Source: Staphylotrichum longicolle
Lineage: Eukaryota; Ascomycota; Sordariomycetes; Sordariales; Chaetomiaceae
Assembly: GCA_019096155.1 (NCBI GenBank)
Contig: JAHCVI010000004.1
Coordinates: 1,860,001-1,924,000, forward strand
DNA: 64,000 nt
Direction of reading: 5' to 3'
The translations under genes and the position numbers were made by a program. A model generated the notes under the pieces. It was not told where the DNA came from. It saw only the letters and a program-made list of their open reading frames with translations, and did not search any database. Positions 10,142 through 21,099 of this stretch are shown here, in pieces; position 1 is the stretch's first letter; every line of letters begins with the position of its first letter.

Positions 10142-13100
10142 CTAATCCAACACAACCTCGACCTCGTACTCCCTCCCCGCATCGAGCGTATACTCCGGCA
10201 GCGTCTCGGGCCCGCACGACCCCGTCCCAGCCCATGATGCATCCAAATCCAGATGCACGACCCTATCCGCCCTCCTCATCCCCCTCAACTCAAACGGATG
10301 CCGCGCCTTATCCAGATCCGCCGCCGTGTACGGCAGCACCGAGAACCCGGCCCCCTCCCACGCCCCATACCGCGCCCGCAACAACCTCTTCCCCCTCTCC
10401 TCCTCCTCCTCCTCCTCCTCCTCTTCTACGCCGTCATTTTCCGGGCCACCCCCGACACCCCTCCCCAGCAACTCCACCCACCGCACATCCGCGCGATTCC
10501 CATTCTCCTGCGGGAACTCGTACTCCGTCTCGAGGCAGTCCACCCGGTCGGCCCACCACCCGACGGTCTGGCTGTGCTTCCTGTCGCGGTACGCCTCGCC
10601 GGCGCCGCGGCCGTACCACCTGACCGCCTCGCACCCGGCGACGGACGTGACCAGCCCCAGCCGGCCCCACGCGCGCGGCAGCAGGGGGCCCGTGGGCTTG
10701 ACGTGCGCGCGGATGGCGACGTCGGCGGCGGTGAAGGTGTACGTCGCCTCGATCTCGCACGCCCAGTTGAGCACGGGCGGGGCGATGCGGGTCGTGGCGA
10801 CGACGGTGACCGTGCCGGTGGAGGCGTCGCGGCGCCAGGAGGTGGTGAGCGGGTGGGGCTTGGCCTGGTGCAGGCGCCGGTCGCGCCAGTTGCGGCCAAA
10901 GTCGCAGCCGCGGTCGTTGTCGGTCTGGGCGCGGTAGAGGTCGAAGAGGAGCGGCGAGGTGAGGATGTTCTCGGCGCGGGTTGGGGAGGCGGGGCGCCAG
11001 CTTGTGAGGGCACCGAGGGCGAGGTCGAATTGCCAGGAGGGGCCGCGAGGGTTGGTGATGGAGAGGAGGGTCGGGGTGGTGAGTTCGGCCTTGGGGATGT
11101 TGGTGGGGGAGGGGAGGGCACGCAAGAGTTGGAGGGGAGTTGGTTTGGTCAGTTGGACCTGGCTGATGGTGATGATGTGTCCTGGTTTGCTCCAGGGGGT
11201 CGCCTTCATGGTCAGGAACATCAAGTTCAGATGCGAGTCTGGTGGGTGGTCCTCTTTAAGCTTGGGGATGTGCAAGAGGGCCTCGGTGTGGGGTTTGATG
11301 CCTGCGACTGTGTGAGTACCAGGAGGTTGCGATGGAGAGAATGGAGCTGACCTTGAGGAATATCCACTTTGTGTATGTCGGCCAACACTCCGGGGACCTC
11401 GGTGACAATCCACCAGGCGCAGTACAAATGGTCGAGAGTGATAAAGTCGTATCGGTTTACGATCCTCACCTTGTCACCATCCTCAACGCCGAGTGTTTGA
11501 ACCGGCTCGATGGCCTTCTTGTACTCAATGAGACCGGGCCCCGGGGTGTGATCTGACCGACAGAGTCCGTCCATGACGAAGTTGTAGTCGTTGGGTTCGT
11601 CCCCAAAATCTCCGCCATACCCCATGTACTCGGTACCGTCTTCTGTTCTCGTCCTCAGGCCCTGTCGAGACGATAGATCAGTTCTGGTTCAGCAAAAGCA
11701 TGGCTCGACTCACATGATTCGCCCACTCCCACACAAAGCCACCCATCAGCCGAGGGTACTTGTAAAAGAGGTCGATGTACTCCTTGATCGCTCCCGGTCC
11801 GTTGCCCATGGCATGGATATACTCGCACAAGACAAGCGGCTTGTCCCAGTTGCGGTCTCTTGCGTAGGCTTCTGTATCACCAATCGAATGGTACATACGG
11901 CTGAGAATGTCGGCAGACTCGGCATACCAGTCGCCCTCGTAGTGAATGAGACGGCTCCTGTCGAGGCTCTTGATGAACTTGTACATTGCCTTGTGGTTGC
12001 GGCCGTAGCCAGATTCGTTGCCGAGGGACCAGAGGATGATGCTGGGGCGGTTGAAGTCGCGCATGACCATCTGCCGGGCGCGGTCGATGTATGCCTCTTC
12101 CCAGTCAGGATTGTCGGAGGTAAATGCCAGACCATCGCCCCCGACTACGAACAACCCGTGGCACTCGAGATCACTGAGAATGTCAAGACACTATCGTATC
12201 GGGCTTCCAGGCAGGCAGACGTACCACTCATCCAAAATCCACAATCCCAGTTCATCAGCGAGCTCGTAGAGTCTATAGTCGTTGATGTAATGAGATGTCC
12301 GGATGGCATTGATGTTGTGCTGCTTCATGAGGACCAGGTCTGCTTTGAGAAACTCGAAGGGGACCGCCCGCCCGTGGTCGGGGTGATGTTCGTGTCTGTT
12401 GACGCCGCGCAGCTTGACAGGTTTTCCGTTGACGGAGAAAACACCGTCGATAAGCTCAGTCCGGCGGAAGCCGACTCTCTCTGCCAGAGCACAGCCAGGC
12501 ATGGAAAGCACCAGCTTGTAGAGGTAGGGTGTCTCGGCGGTCCATTTGTGCGGGTTCTCGACGGGGACCTCGAAGACGACCGACCCTTCCCCTGACTTGG
12601 TTTTACTGACGACCTCTTTGCTCTCTGCGTCGAGAAGAGACAGCTTGACGTCGGCCTCAAAGCTAAGCTTGAGGTCGACACGCAAGGTAGCGTTCTTGTA
12701 GTCATCGTCCAGGATGGTGTGCACATGGATGTCCTGGAAGTGGGTTTCTGGGAACTTGTGCAGCCAGACGTCGCGGAAGATGCCACTGAGCCACCATTGA
12801 TCCTGCAGAAGTGAGCTTCCGGGCCCGACACGCCGAGGGAGAGGGCAAGCAAACCTGATCCTCGATGTAAGTGCCGTTGCAGCGCTGGTAGACCTCTACG
12901 TGGAGCTGGTTGGTGCCTGGACAACGGACATACGGGGTGATGTCGAATTCACTGGGGTTCCTGGACCCTTGTGAGTATCCCACCTCCTTATGGTTCACCC
13001 ACACAGTAAAGGCGGCGTCAACTCCCTCGAACCGCAGCCTGAGCTGGTGGCCTCGATCCTGAGGGCTGAGCTGGAAGGACGTCACATAGCGGCCGCACTC

Positions 13101-13562
13101 GTTGTCATCAATTGGCACATGGGGCGGGTTCACGGGAAAGGGAAAGTTGAGATTCGTGTAATGGGGGCCTTTGCCGTGGCCCTGGAGCTGCCACATGCCC
13201 GGGACACGGACGGTCCGCCCACCCCAAACGGGCGAGTCCCGCAAGGCATCGAGGCGGTGCTGGTGGAAGTCGACAGGGCTTGTCAAGGGCGACTTGGACA
13301 GGTGGAACAGCCAGTCCCCAGAGAGCAGCTGGCTCTTGGAGCGCGAGACATCACGCGAGATGGCGTCGTCTGGGGCATCGTACAGGAAGAAGTGGGCACG
13401 CGGCGGAAGGGTGTTCCGATGGATGACCTTGAGGTTGTTCCAGTCCGGGGTCGACGGTGGAAACACGTGGGTCTGGCCAGTCCGGGACGCGCCCGGTGCA
13501 TCGGGGGTGGGAGCCTGTCCCGGAGGGGCGGAGGCCGCGTCTCCTTGGGTTCCAAGAGGCAT
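10142..13562 (-). CDS. Beta-galactosidase, glycoside hydrolase family 2 (LacZ type)
   Basis: Five exons: 13562-12855, 12802-12225, 12173-11714, 11661-11352 and 11307-10142. They encode 1073 aa with no break. Domains follow the LacZ order: sugar-binding jelly roll (GYSQGSRNPSEFDIT, then IEDQDQWWLSGIFRDVWL), an immunoglobulin-like domain, and the TIM barrel (LRGVNRHEHHPDHGR, NAIRTSHYINDYRLYELADELG). The barrel has acid/base Glu in LWSLGNESGYG near residue 480 and nucleophile Glu in LCEYIHAMGNGPG near residue 545. The small beta-sandwich domain (Bgal_small_N) follows. It hydrolyses terminal beta-galactosides. There is no signal peptide, so it is probably intracellular. A Glu run interrupts the C-terminal domain (see repeat at 10396-10435). 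It is divergent from the xyloglucanase gene, which suggests a role in xyloglucan-oligosaccharide or galactoside use. Confidence 0.93.
10396..10435. repeat. CTC trinucleotide microsatellite inside the beta-galactosidase gene
   Basis: A run of about eight CTC units on the + strand encodes a Glu run (followed by Arg-Gly-Lys-Arg) in the C-terminal domain of the beta-galactosidase. It probably lies in a surface loop and may vary in length between strains. Confidence 0.8.
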
Positions 13563-14767
13563 CGGAGCAATTGCCGAGTGCAGCGGCGCTAATGTCGGGG
13601 ATCAGGGCTCATCCGAGAGTTCAGAGTTCACGTTCAGTCAATCGTGGTCGAGGTCAGAGAAGTCAAGACTGTGTGGGATGGAACGAAGAAGTGGGAAAGT
13701 CGAGTGCTGACACTTGAATCTCGAAAAATCTCGTGAAAACACAGGAATGCCTATTGCGGGCATGTTGATGGTCCGAATGACCTTTGTGCTGACGAGCTTG
13801 TGGCTTTTGGGGCATGCTTCACCCCGCATCGATGAATCGGGTTGGGGAAGCCGAGAGAGGAAAGCGCCCATCTGAGCAGGGCGGGGACGCATTGCACAGC
13901 GGAGTTGGGGTTGAATGGAATGGAGAGAATGGAGAATGGGTGTTTCCTCCGAACACAGGGTTAGGGTCCAACGCAATTCGAAACAGGGCTGTGGCCCCTG
14001 TCATTTCGGCCAAGAAACAAAACTGAGCGATGTGCCTGCCAACTTCCCCACACCTTTGATCTCCACAACGCATCCAACGTCAAGACCAGAATCTCAATCA
14101 TCGTCTTTGCATCAAATATCAAATATGCACGACTTCGATCTTTGTTATTATCTTCCCTGAAACAATGAAAACTCCCATTCCACCAATTGTTCATTGTGAT
14201 AACCTGTTCTTTTTTTTTTTTTTCGGGTCGAGATTGCTGGCGTGATCGCTAAGAGATTGCCGTGTTCCCTCTTTTCTCAAGCTCTGCCCAAACTTACACC
14301 CGAGGCACCCCCCCCCCACTCCAAATTGCGGAAGCTCATCCTCCACCCCTTCCCAAACGACGTCGCATCCACGGAAACGCGGGACCGGCAAGCTGCTGTT
14401 GCTCCGCAATATGGGCCACCTCAACACTCCAACCGATTCGCGGACTTTCTTGCGACAAGTTGCCCAGCTCGCCATGGCTCTCCACCCGTCTCGCCCGTCC
14501 CCAGCGTGAACCATGGGCCTGGGCCAGGAACCGTCCATCTCATCATACCCCGGATCCCTCGGGGTGCGTCCGTAGCCATGTGAACCGCGAGCGGGAAGAC
14601 GGCCAGATGCAGATGGAGTCGGCCAGCTAAGTCGGATGTCTTCCCGAGGCCATCGCTACCGCTCTCCTATATTACCTGCCTTGCCTCTCCCTGCCGCCCC
14701 CGCGTCCTGAGGCTCTGCTTGTTGTGCACATCCGCTGCATCGACGTCACCCGTGCCCAGCTCCAGCC
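13563..14767. promoter_or_regulatory. Divergent promoter between beta-galactosidase and xyloglucanase genes
   Basis: A 1.2-kb non-coding interval between two head-to-head carbohydrate-degrading genes. Several matches to the CreA/CRE-1 carbon-repressor consensus SYGGRG (either strand) are visible, for example CCCCGC near 13823, GCGGGG near 13881 and CCCCGG near 14549. Such matches are short and common in GC-rich DNA. No GGCTAA (XlnR-type) site was found by eye. A poly-T tract lies at about 14210-14223. Confidence 0.5.
14668..14674 (+). promoter_or_regulatory. TATA-like box of the xyloglucanase gene
   Basis: TATATTA, 94 bp upstream of the ATG at 14768, in otherwise GC-rich sequence. Spacing is reasonable for a fungal core promoter with a leader of about 60 nt. 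Assigned by position only. Confidence 0.45.
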
Positions 14768-17497
14768 ATGAAGCACACTTCGGCGCTGCAGCTTCTCCTC
14801 GCCGCCGTGGTGGCTCCCGCCACGGCCGCCACCTGGAAGAACGTCAACATTGGCGGCGGTGGAGGCTTCGTCCCCAGCGTTGTCTTCCATCCCAAGACCA
14901 AGGGCGTCGCCTATGCTCGCACAGACATTGGTGGTCTCTACAGACTGAACGCCGACGACTCGTGGACCCCCATTACCGACAGCATCAACACTGATGCGCG
15001 ATGGTAAGCCACAGTGACGTGGAGAGGACGAGCCCCTTCACTGACTTGAATAGGGGCCACTGGGGCATTGACGCCGTCGCTGTTGACCCTCAGGACGCCA
15101 ACAAGGTCTATGCCGCCACCGGCATGTACACCAACAGCTGGGACCCCAACCCGGGCGCCATCATCCGCAGTTCCGACAAGGGCGCGACATGGGCCGTCAC
15201 TGACCTCCCCTTCAAGGTAGGTGGAAACATGCCCGGCCGCGGCATGGGCGAGAGGCTGGCAGTGGACCCTGCCAACTCCAAGATCCTCTACTTTGGTGCT
15301 CGCAGCGGCAATGGCTTGTGGAAGAGCACGGATGGCGGCGTGACCTGGGCCAAGGTTTCGTCCTTCACCAACCCCGGCACCTACATCGCCGACCCCAACG
15401 ACGTCGGTGGATACAACGGCGACATCATCGGCCTGACCTTTGTCACCTTCGACTCGACCTCGAGCCTCACCAACGGCGCCACCTCGCGCATCTTTGTCGG
15501 AACCGCCGACAACATCACCGCTTCCGTCTATGTGTCCAACGACGCCGGTGCCACCTGGGCTCCCGTCGCTGGCCAGCCCAAGACCTTCTTCCCCCACAAG
15601 TGCAAGCTCCAGCCTACTGAGAAGGCTCTGTACCTCACCTACAGCGACGGCGCTGGTCCGTATGATGGCACTCTGGGCGGTGTCTGGCGCTACGACATCA
15701 CCGCTGGCACTTGGAAGGATATCACTCCCGTGTCCGGCAGCGACCTCTACTTTGGTTTTGGCGGCCTGGGCGTCGATATCCAGAAGCCCGGCACCATCAT
15801 GGTTGCGACTCTGAACTCGTGGTGGCCCGACGCCCAGATCTTCAGGTCGACCGACTCGGGCGCCACCTGGTCCAAAATCTGGGAGTGGACATCGTACCCG
15901 AACCAGAACTGGTACTATGGTCTCACCGTAAGTGGCCTGCAGACACCGTTCGGCCTGCCTTGACTGACACACGCAGACCGACAACGCTCCCTGGATCAAC
16001 GCGGGTTTCGTCTCCCAGGACACCAAGCGCTTGGGCTGGATGATCGAGGCCCTCGAGATCGACCCTCTCGACAGCGACCACTGGCTGTACGGAACCGGCC
16101 TGACTCTCTATGGCGGCCGTGACCTCACCAAGTGGGATACCGCCGTCCGTAACGTCAGCATCTCCTCCATGGCTGCTGGTATCGAGGAGATGGCCGTTCT
16201 CGGTCTCGCTTCCCCCCCTGGTGGCTCGGAGCTCCTGGCTGCCGTCGGCGACGACTGCGGCTTCACCTTCAGGAGCAGCAGCGACCTCGGCACCTCGCCC
16301 AAGACCCCTTGGATGACCCCCATGTGGACCAGCACCACTGACGTTGGTGAGTACTGCTTGCCCCCTGACACATCACACAGCTGGTTTTCTGACGTCCAGT
16401 AAGACTATGCGGGCAACAAGCCTGAGAACATCGTCCGCGTCGGCAACGCCAACGGCGCCCCGCAGATTGCCCTCTCCGGCAACGGCGGCCAGTCCTGGTA
16501 CATCCACTACGGCACCGACAACACCAAGAACAGCGGCACCCTCGCCTACTCTGCCGATGCCGACACCATCGTCTGGTCGTCGGGCAACGCCGGCGTCCTC
16601 CGCTCCGTGAGCCAGGGCACCTTCAGCGCCGTTGCTTCGCTCCCCTCGGGCGCCGTGATCGCCGCTGACAAGCGCACCAACACCAACTTCTACGCCGGCT
16701 CCGGCGCCGCCTTCTACCGCAGCACCGACACGGGCGCCACCTTCACCAAGGTCGCCTCTGCCTTTGGTGCCGAGGTCACCGCCGTCAAGGACATCGCCGC
16801 CCACCCGGCCGTCGCCGGCGAGGTCTGGGTCAGCACCAACGCGGGTGTGTACCGCAGCACCAACGCTGGCGCGACCTTTGCCCAGGTCGGCTCCGGCAGC
16901 ATCAGCAAGACGGAGCAGATTGCCTTTGGCAAGGGCGACGGCACTGCCTGGAACGTGTACGTGTTCGGTGTCGGCGCGGCCGGCGCCAAGCTGTACGCCA
17001 CGTCTGACGCCGGCGCGAGCTGGGTCGACATCCAGGGCACCCAGGGCTTTGGCTCGATTGGCGCCAACAGGGTCGTCGGCAGCGGTAACGTTGCTGGCCA
17101 GGTCTATGTGGGCACCAACGGCCGCGGTGTCTTTTACGCCAAGGTGTCGGTGCCTGGCGGCGGCGGCTCCTCGAGCTCTTCTGCTGCGCCTTCGTCGACG
17201 TCGACTGCGACCAAGACGAGCAGCGTGCAGACCACCCTGACGACCTCCACCGTCAAGACTTCGTCGTCGACGACCTCGGTGAAGACCACGAGCAGCACGT
17301 CGACCTCGACGGCGATCAAGACCACCAGCACCACGGTCAAGACCACCAGCACCACGAGCTCGGCGCCCGCCACTTCGGCCACCGCCCTCGCTCAGAGGTG
17401 GCAGCAGTGCGGCGGCAACGGCTGGACGGGCCCGACGCAGTGCGTGGCGCCCTGGACCTGCCAGAAGCAGAATGACTGGTACGCCCAGTGCCTGTAA
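14768..17497 (+). CDS. Secreted xyloglucanase, GH74 with C-terminal CBM1
   Basis: Four exons (14768-15003, 15054-15927, 15977-16346, 16404-17497) give an intact 857-aa protein. A signal peptide (MKHTSALQLLLAAVVAPATA) precedes ATWKNVNIGGGGFV, the standard GH74 start. Two seven-bladed propellers follow, with repeated blade motifs such as GLWKSTDGGVTWAKV, QIFRSTDSGATWSKI and AFYRSTDTGATFTKV. ARTDIGGLYR near residue 50 holds one probable catalytic Asp; the second should lie at the start of the other propeller half, around TTDVDYAGNKPEN. A Ser/Thr linker (about 17161-17385) leads to a CBM1 (QRWQQCGGNGWTGPTQC...) with four Cys and aromatic residues for cellulose binding. It cleaves the beta-1,4-glucan backbone of xyloglucan outside the cell. 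It is probably controlled by carbon source together with the divergent beta-galactosidase. Confidence 0.96.
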
Positions 17498-17888
17498 GTT
17501 CTTCAGGGCGCGTTCAATAGGTGAAAGAGGGTGCAAAGGAGAGGATTTATTGTTGTACATATTTAAGCTTCCATCGTACATATTTTGCATTGGTATATAA
17601 GTCACTTTTAGAAGGTAACGTGGTGTCTCTTGCCCGGTCCTGTGTCTCTGAATTTCATCTAACTCCTGCAAAGCTATCAAAGCCTTGTTTTTTTTTTTTT
17701 TGGCACTTCTCCTTATAACCATTCCGAGTGTTCAAGTTCACCTTGTTTCCAGTTCGTCTTCAACTCTACGGTAGCACATCCGTCTCTGGCACTCACCTTG
17801 TTCTGCCCACTTACCGTTCCTCTCATCTCTCTTCCTCCATCCCATCACTCACCTACCTTCCTTGACTCACTCACCTTTCCATTCCTCC
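17498..17888. other. 3' flank of xyloglucanase gene
   Basis: Non-coding. It holds the xyloglucanase 3' region with AT-rich patches (GTACATATTT near 17555; TGGTATATAAG near 17591), a poly-T run near 17689-17701 and pyrimidine-rich DNA. No gene seen. Confidence 0.5.
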
Positions 17889-18745
17889 TCAACCCCGATC
17901 CCCCCCACAACATCTCATCCCCCACCATCCTCCACCGCCTCCCAACCAGCATCCTCTTCCTATACCTCTCCACCTGCCCTCCCCAACCCATCCTTTCTTA
18001 CCCCTTAACCTCCTCAACCGCCACCCGGCCCCCCACACATACGCCTCCTCCACTCCTCCTCCTCCTCCCGCGCCTCCCCGCAGCAACCCCATCCGCCGCA
18101 GCCTCCTGACCAAGCACACCCCCGCGACGTCGCGGCGCTCGCTGTGCCGCGCGTCGCGCCGCTTGGCCCACTCCCTCTGCCGCTCCCGCTCGCGCCGCCA
18201 CCACCGGGTGCCGTGGGCGCGGAAGTGCGCGGCCTCGTCCCGCGCGAGCACGAGGCGCCGCCAGCGGAGCTGCAGGTGGCAGAGGAAGGCGAGCTGCTCC
18301 GGGTGGGCGGCGATCTCGGCTTGGCGCGCGAGGAGGGCTTCGTGCGGGATGGGGAGGGTGATGGGGGGCATGGGGTTAAGGGGGGTGGGGGGGGAGCGGA
18401 GCTGAGCGGCGAGGGTGTAGGCCTGGCGTGTGAGCTGCGGGTGGAGGGCTTGTTCCGTGCGCCAGACGCGGGCGAGGGCGGGCCAGCCGGTGGGGCGGGT
18501 TTGGAGAAGGGGAGGGGAGGGGAGGGGGAGGGGCAAGGCTGGGACGGGGACATGAGTTGTTGGACGGTGAGGGTTGTTGTGGCCTGCTGCGCGCGGATGT
18601 TGTTGGTGACGGTTTCGTGGGTCCTGAAGAGGGTGCGGAGCTGGCGTGAGCGGAGGAGGAGGTGCGGTGGCAGGGTGGAGCGGGAGGAGGGGCATTGGAG
18701 GGGAGGACGGTGGAGGGGGTGGGCTTGGAGGTGAGGTGTGAACAT
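17889..18745 (-). CDS. Unknown protein, probable frame break
   Basis: I do not recognise this protein. The first part (18745 to about 18540) reads plausibly in one frame: MFTPHLQAHPLHRPP..., LLRSRQLRTLFRTHETVTNN. From about 18500 the neighbouring frame becomes protein-like: TGWPALARVWRTEQALHPQL, then a basic aromatic stretch LCHLQLRWRRLVLARDEAAH, RWWRRERERQREWAKRRDAR. The two are separated by a C-rich run (CCCTCCCCTCCCCTTCTCC) with no good splice donor, so a one-base indel is the simplest link. The Arg-rich helical C-terminus and basic leader could suit a small mitochondrial or RNA-associated protein, but there is no recognisable domain. The Gly-rich tail after about 18060 may not be coding. 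Confidence 0.4.
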
Positions 18746-19663
18746 CTTGTTCCTTGGTGGGTTGGACTTCTGGGCTGTTTGGTTCAGTTGTTGAGTCTTG
18801 GGGCTTGTTTTGTAGCGGCTCTGGCTTGCTGCTGCCCTTTGCGGTCCTTGGATGAGTTTGTTAGACCGTGACAGCCAGTGATGTCGCCGTGTCCTGGTTC
18901 GTTACCTTGTCAACTCTTACCCTTCTTGATCAGACGATGTCGGGAACTTGAGCTGAGTCTTTATCAAGTTGGCTGAGAAAGGGAGAAAACTAGTTGGGGG
19001 CGGAATGTCTGTTTGATATATATGAGATTGTGAAGCTCTTTGTCTACTAGGTAGTCTGAACAAGTTCATTGTTTCAGTGGTCCTGCGGACATTGTTGGTA
19101 TCCGGTGGTTGTTCTTTGTTCAGCTTTGTCGGATCTCTCAATGGCCGTTCTGTTCTCTTTGTATTCACGTTTCGAAGAGAAGGGCGCATTTGGAAATACA
19201 ACCAGTCTTGGCTGCTGTTCTCTCCTCCGGCTCCATGATCTTACTCCTGTCTGCTTTTGAGTGCTTGCCGTTGAGATAGTGGTGCTCGATTCCTTGTCGC
19301 CTGTATCTCACTTGAACAATTCACAAAATTGAGAGCCGGTTTTGTCTCCTGTTCCCTTTCCAGAACCCACGTTCTGGACTGTCGTCGGTCCGTCGGTTAC
19401 TCGACCAAGCAACCCATCAACAACGAGATCAACAACAGTTACTCAACTGTTTCTCAATTGCTTCACTCTTTACGACCTACTCTAGTCAATCATTCAACTC
19501 TCACAGCGACTGCGCATCTATTCCAGCGCTTCACAACACGACAGACAGATCCAGCGATCAGTCAGTCGGGGTCATTATCAGGACGGTCAAATCCAGCGAT
19601 TTGTGCCTTATCGATCTCTCTCCCTCTCTTTGTCTCAGCGACAACGTGTGGCTTTACATCAAG
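18746..19663. other. Intergenic
   Basis: No coding-like frame. 19321-19663 is CA/TC-rich, like a fungal 5' leader, and probably belongs to the Gag-like gene at 19664. Nothing else recognised. Confidence 0.5.
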
Positions 19664-20092
19664 ATGTCGAACAACCCAGCTAACTACAAGGTCGTCGACG
19701 ATGACAGCGACGACGACGATGCGTTCATCAACTTCACGGTACCGGCCATCATCAAGCTCAAAGGCGAATCCAACCTGGCAGAGTGGAAGGAAGCAGTCCG
19801 CTGCTGTTTCTCACTGTACCGACTGACCAAGTTCATCGACCACACCGCAGTTCACCCTGGACCCGAAGCTCCAAGGAAGAAGCGACTGCGATTCGAGCGC
19901 AATGCGTCAATTGCCGACACCATCATCCGGGCGTCTGTTGAACCGGTGATGGACGTCATGACGAGCTACGGCTGGAAGGACGGTCGCGACGATGCGCAAG
20001 GCCTTTACGACACAGTTATCAAGGCGTGGCCAAAACCCACTGTTACTCGCGAACATAGCGTACTATTCCGGAAGGTTTTCAGAATGACATGA
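19664..20092 (+). CDS. Gag-like protein fragment (copia-type N-terminal domain)
   Basis: A 142-aa frame: an acidic N-terminus (DDDSDDDDAF) then FTVPAIIKLKGESNLAEWKE, matching the beginning of copia-type Gag/DUF4219-like domains (target fold L-x-G-x-x-N-x-x-x-W). Helical sequence follows to the stop. About 20 bases after the stop, another frame continues LTVEEELSRSKKV...ERHKCGRDEHSWCK, which looks like a decayed CCHC zinc knuckle lacking its first Cys and shortened at the end. No protease, integrase or reverse transcriptase and no long terminal repeats were seen nearby. It is either a relic of an LTR element or a host-retained Gag-like gene with a missed intron. Confidence 0.5.
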   Translation: MSNNPANYKVVDDDSDDDDAFINFTVPAIIKLKGESNLAEWKEAVRCCFSLYRLTKFIDHTAVHPGPEAPRKKRLRFERNASIADTIIRASVEPVMDVMTSYGWKDGRDDAQGLYDTVIKAWPKPTVTREHSVLFRKVFRMT

Positions 20093-21099
20093 ACAGTAGT
20101 TAGTCCTGACGGTCGAGGAGGAGTTAAGTAGATCAAAGAAGGTTGCTACCTTCCCAGGGGCTCAGGAGCGCCACAAATGCGGGCGCGACGAGCACAGCTG
20201 GTGTAAGCTGCCGCGGCCAGGCTCTGGAAGTTCCTCTCGTGTTTAAAGATACTTGGCTGGCTGTTCTTGCTAATGTGACGTGATGGTCGCGTAGCTTGGT
20301 TGTCAGTTGTATCGTGTAGTTGTAATCAATGTTCCGTGTAAAGAGTCAGGTAGCATGTTCGACACCAAACCGAGAAGAAGATCAACTGACTTGTCACCTT
20401 CAGAGCCCATCGTCCCTTGCCTTCAACTTCTCTTTTCCTTCCACATTGTCGCAGAAACCTCCCCTGACTTTCAGAGAAAAAGAGATTTCACTTTTAATCT
20501 ATATAGCCTGCCCTGCGGAGATTAGTGTTGCATCGCACTCTGCCCTTGCATGAGGTGGATTTCTCCCCTGTGCCGTGGTTCTCTTGGCCACGTTCTCCCG
20601 CTTTTCACAAAGAAATTACCTGGTGATAAACGCCTGTGCAGTTGGTTACCTTACACCTCTACCCCTTTCTGTATGACTCAGTGAGATAATTAGGTGCCTT
20701 CGGCCGCCGGCAAGGAGACAGGGCCCGTTTAATTCGCTAGGGTCTCTAGATAGCGACGAGAACATCTCAGCAGACGGGATGCTTGTTCAGTGAATAAGCG
20801 GCGAGTTGAGCATGCGCGTTTGCCCGAGATTGTTGCCTGCGGCTGTTTCTGCCGGGTGCCATTCTGTCGGCTCTTTACCCATCTTTGCAATGTTTGGCCC
20901 TAGGTAGTGATGCTGTGCCGTCGTTGCACGTTGCCTCTTTTTGGATGTCGGCCCGATCGTCCTCTCTGGGACGCAGTGAGAAGCAACGGGAAAGGAAAGT
21001 ATATAATTTCTCATGAACGGACGCAAGAAGTACAGTCCTACGTCACTGGATGTCCTGGCCTTCGTATTCTTTTCCTGCAGTTGCAACAAGAGAAGTATC
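20093..21099. other. Intergenic with a possible zinc-knuckle remnant
   Basis: 20100-20245 contains the zinc-knuckle-like remnant described for the Gag-like gene. The rest, to the LysM gene, has no coding-like frame. An imperfect TATATAA-type element near 20998-21004, about 100 bp before the LysM start, could be its TATA box. Confidence 0.5.

Noticed and set aside
10253..11350. Long + strand frame opposite the beta-galactosidase gene
   Set aside because: Antisense open frame in high-GC coding DNA, with no family-like sequence.
16373..17722. 449-codon minus-strand frame opposite the xyloglucanase
   Set aside because: Low-complexity, Gly/Arg/Ala-rich antisense of a GC-rich gene.
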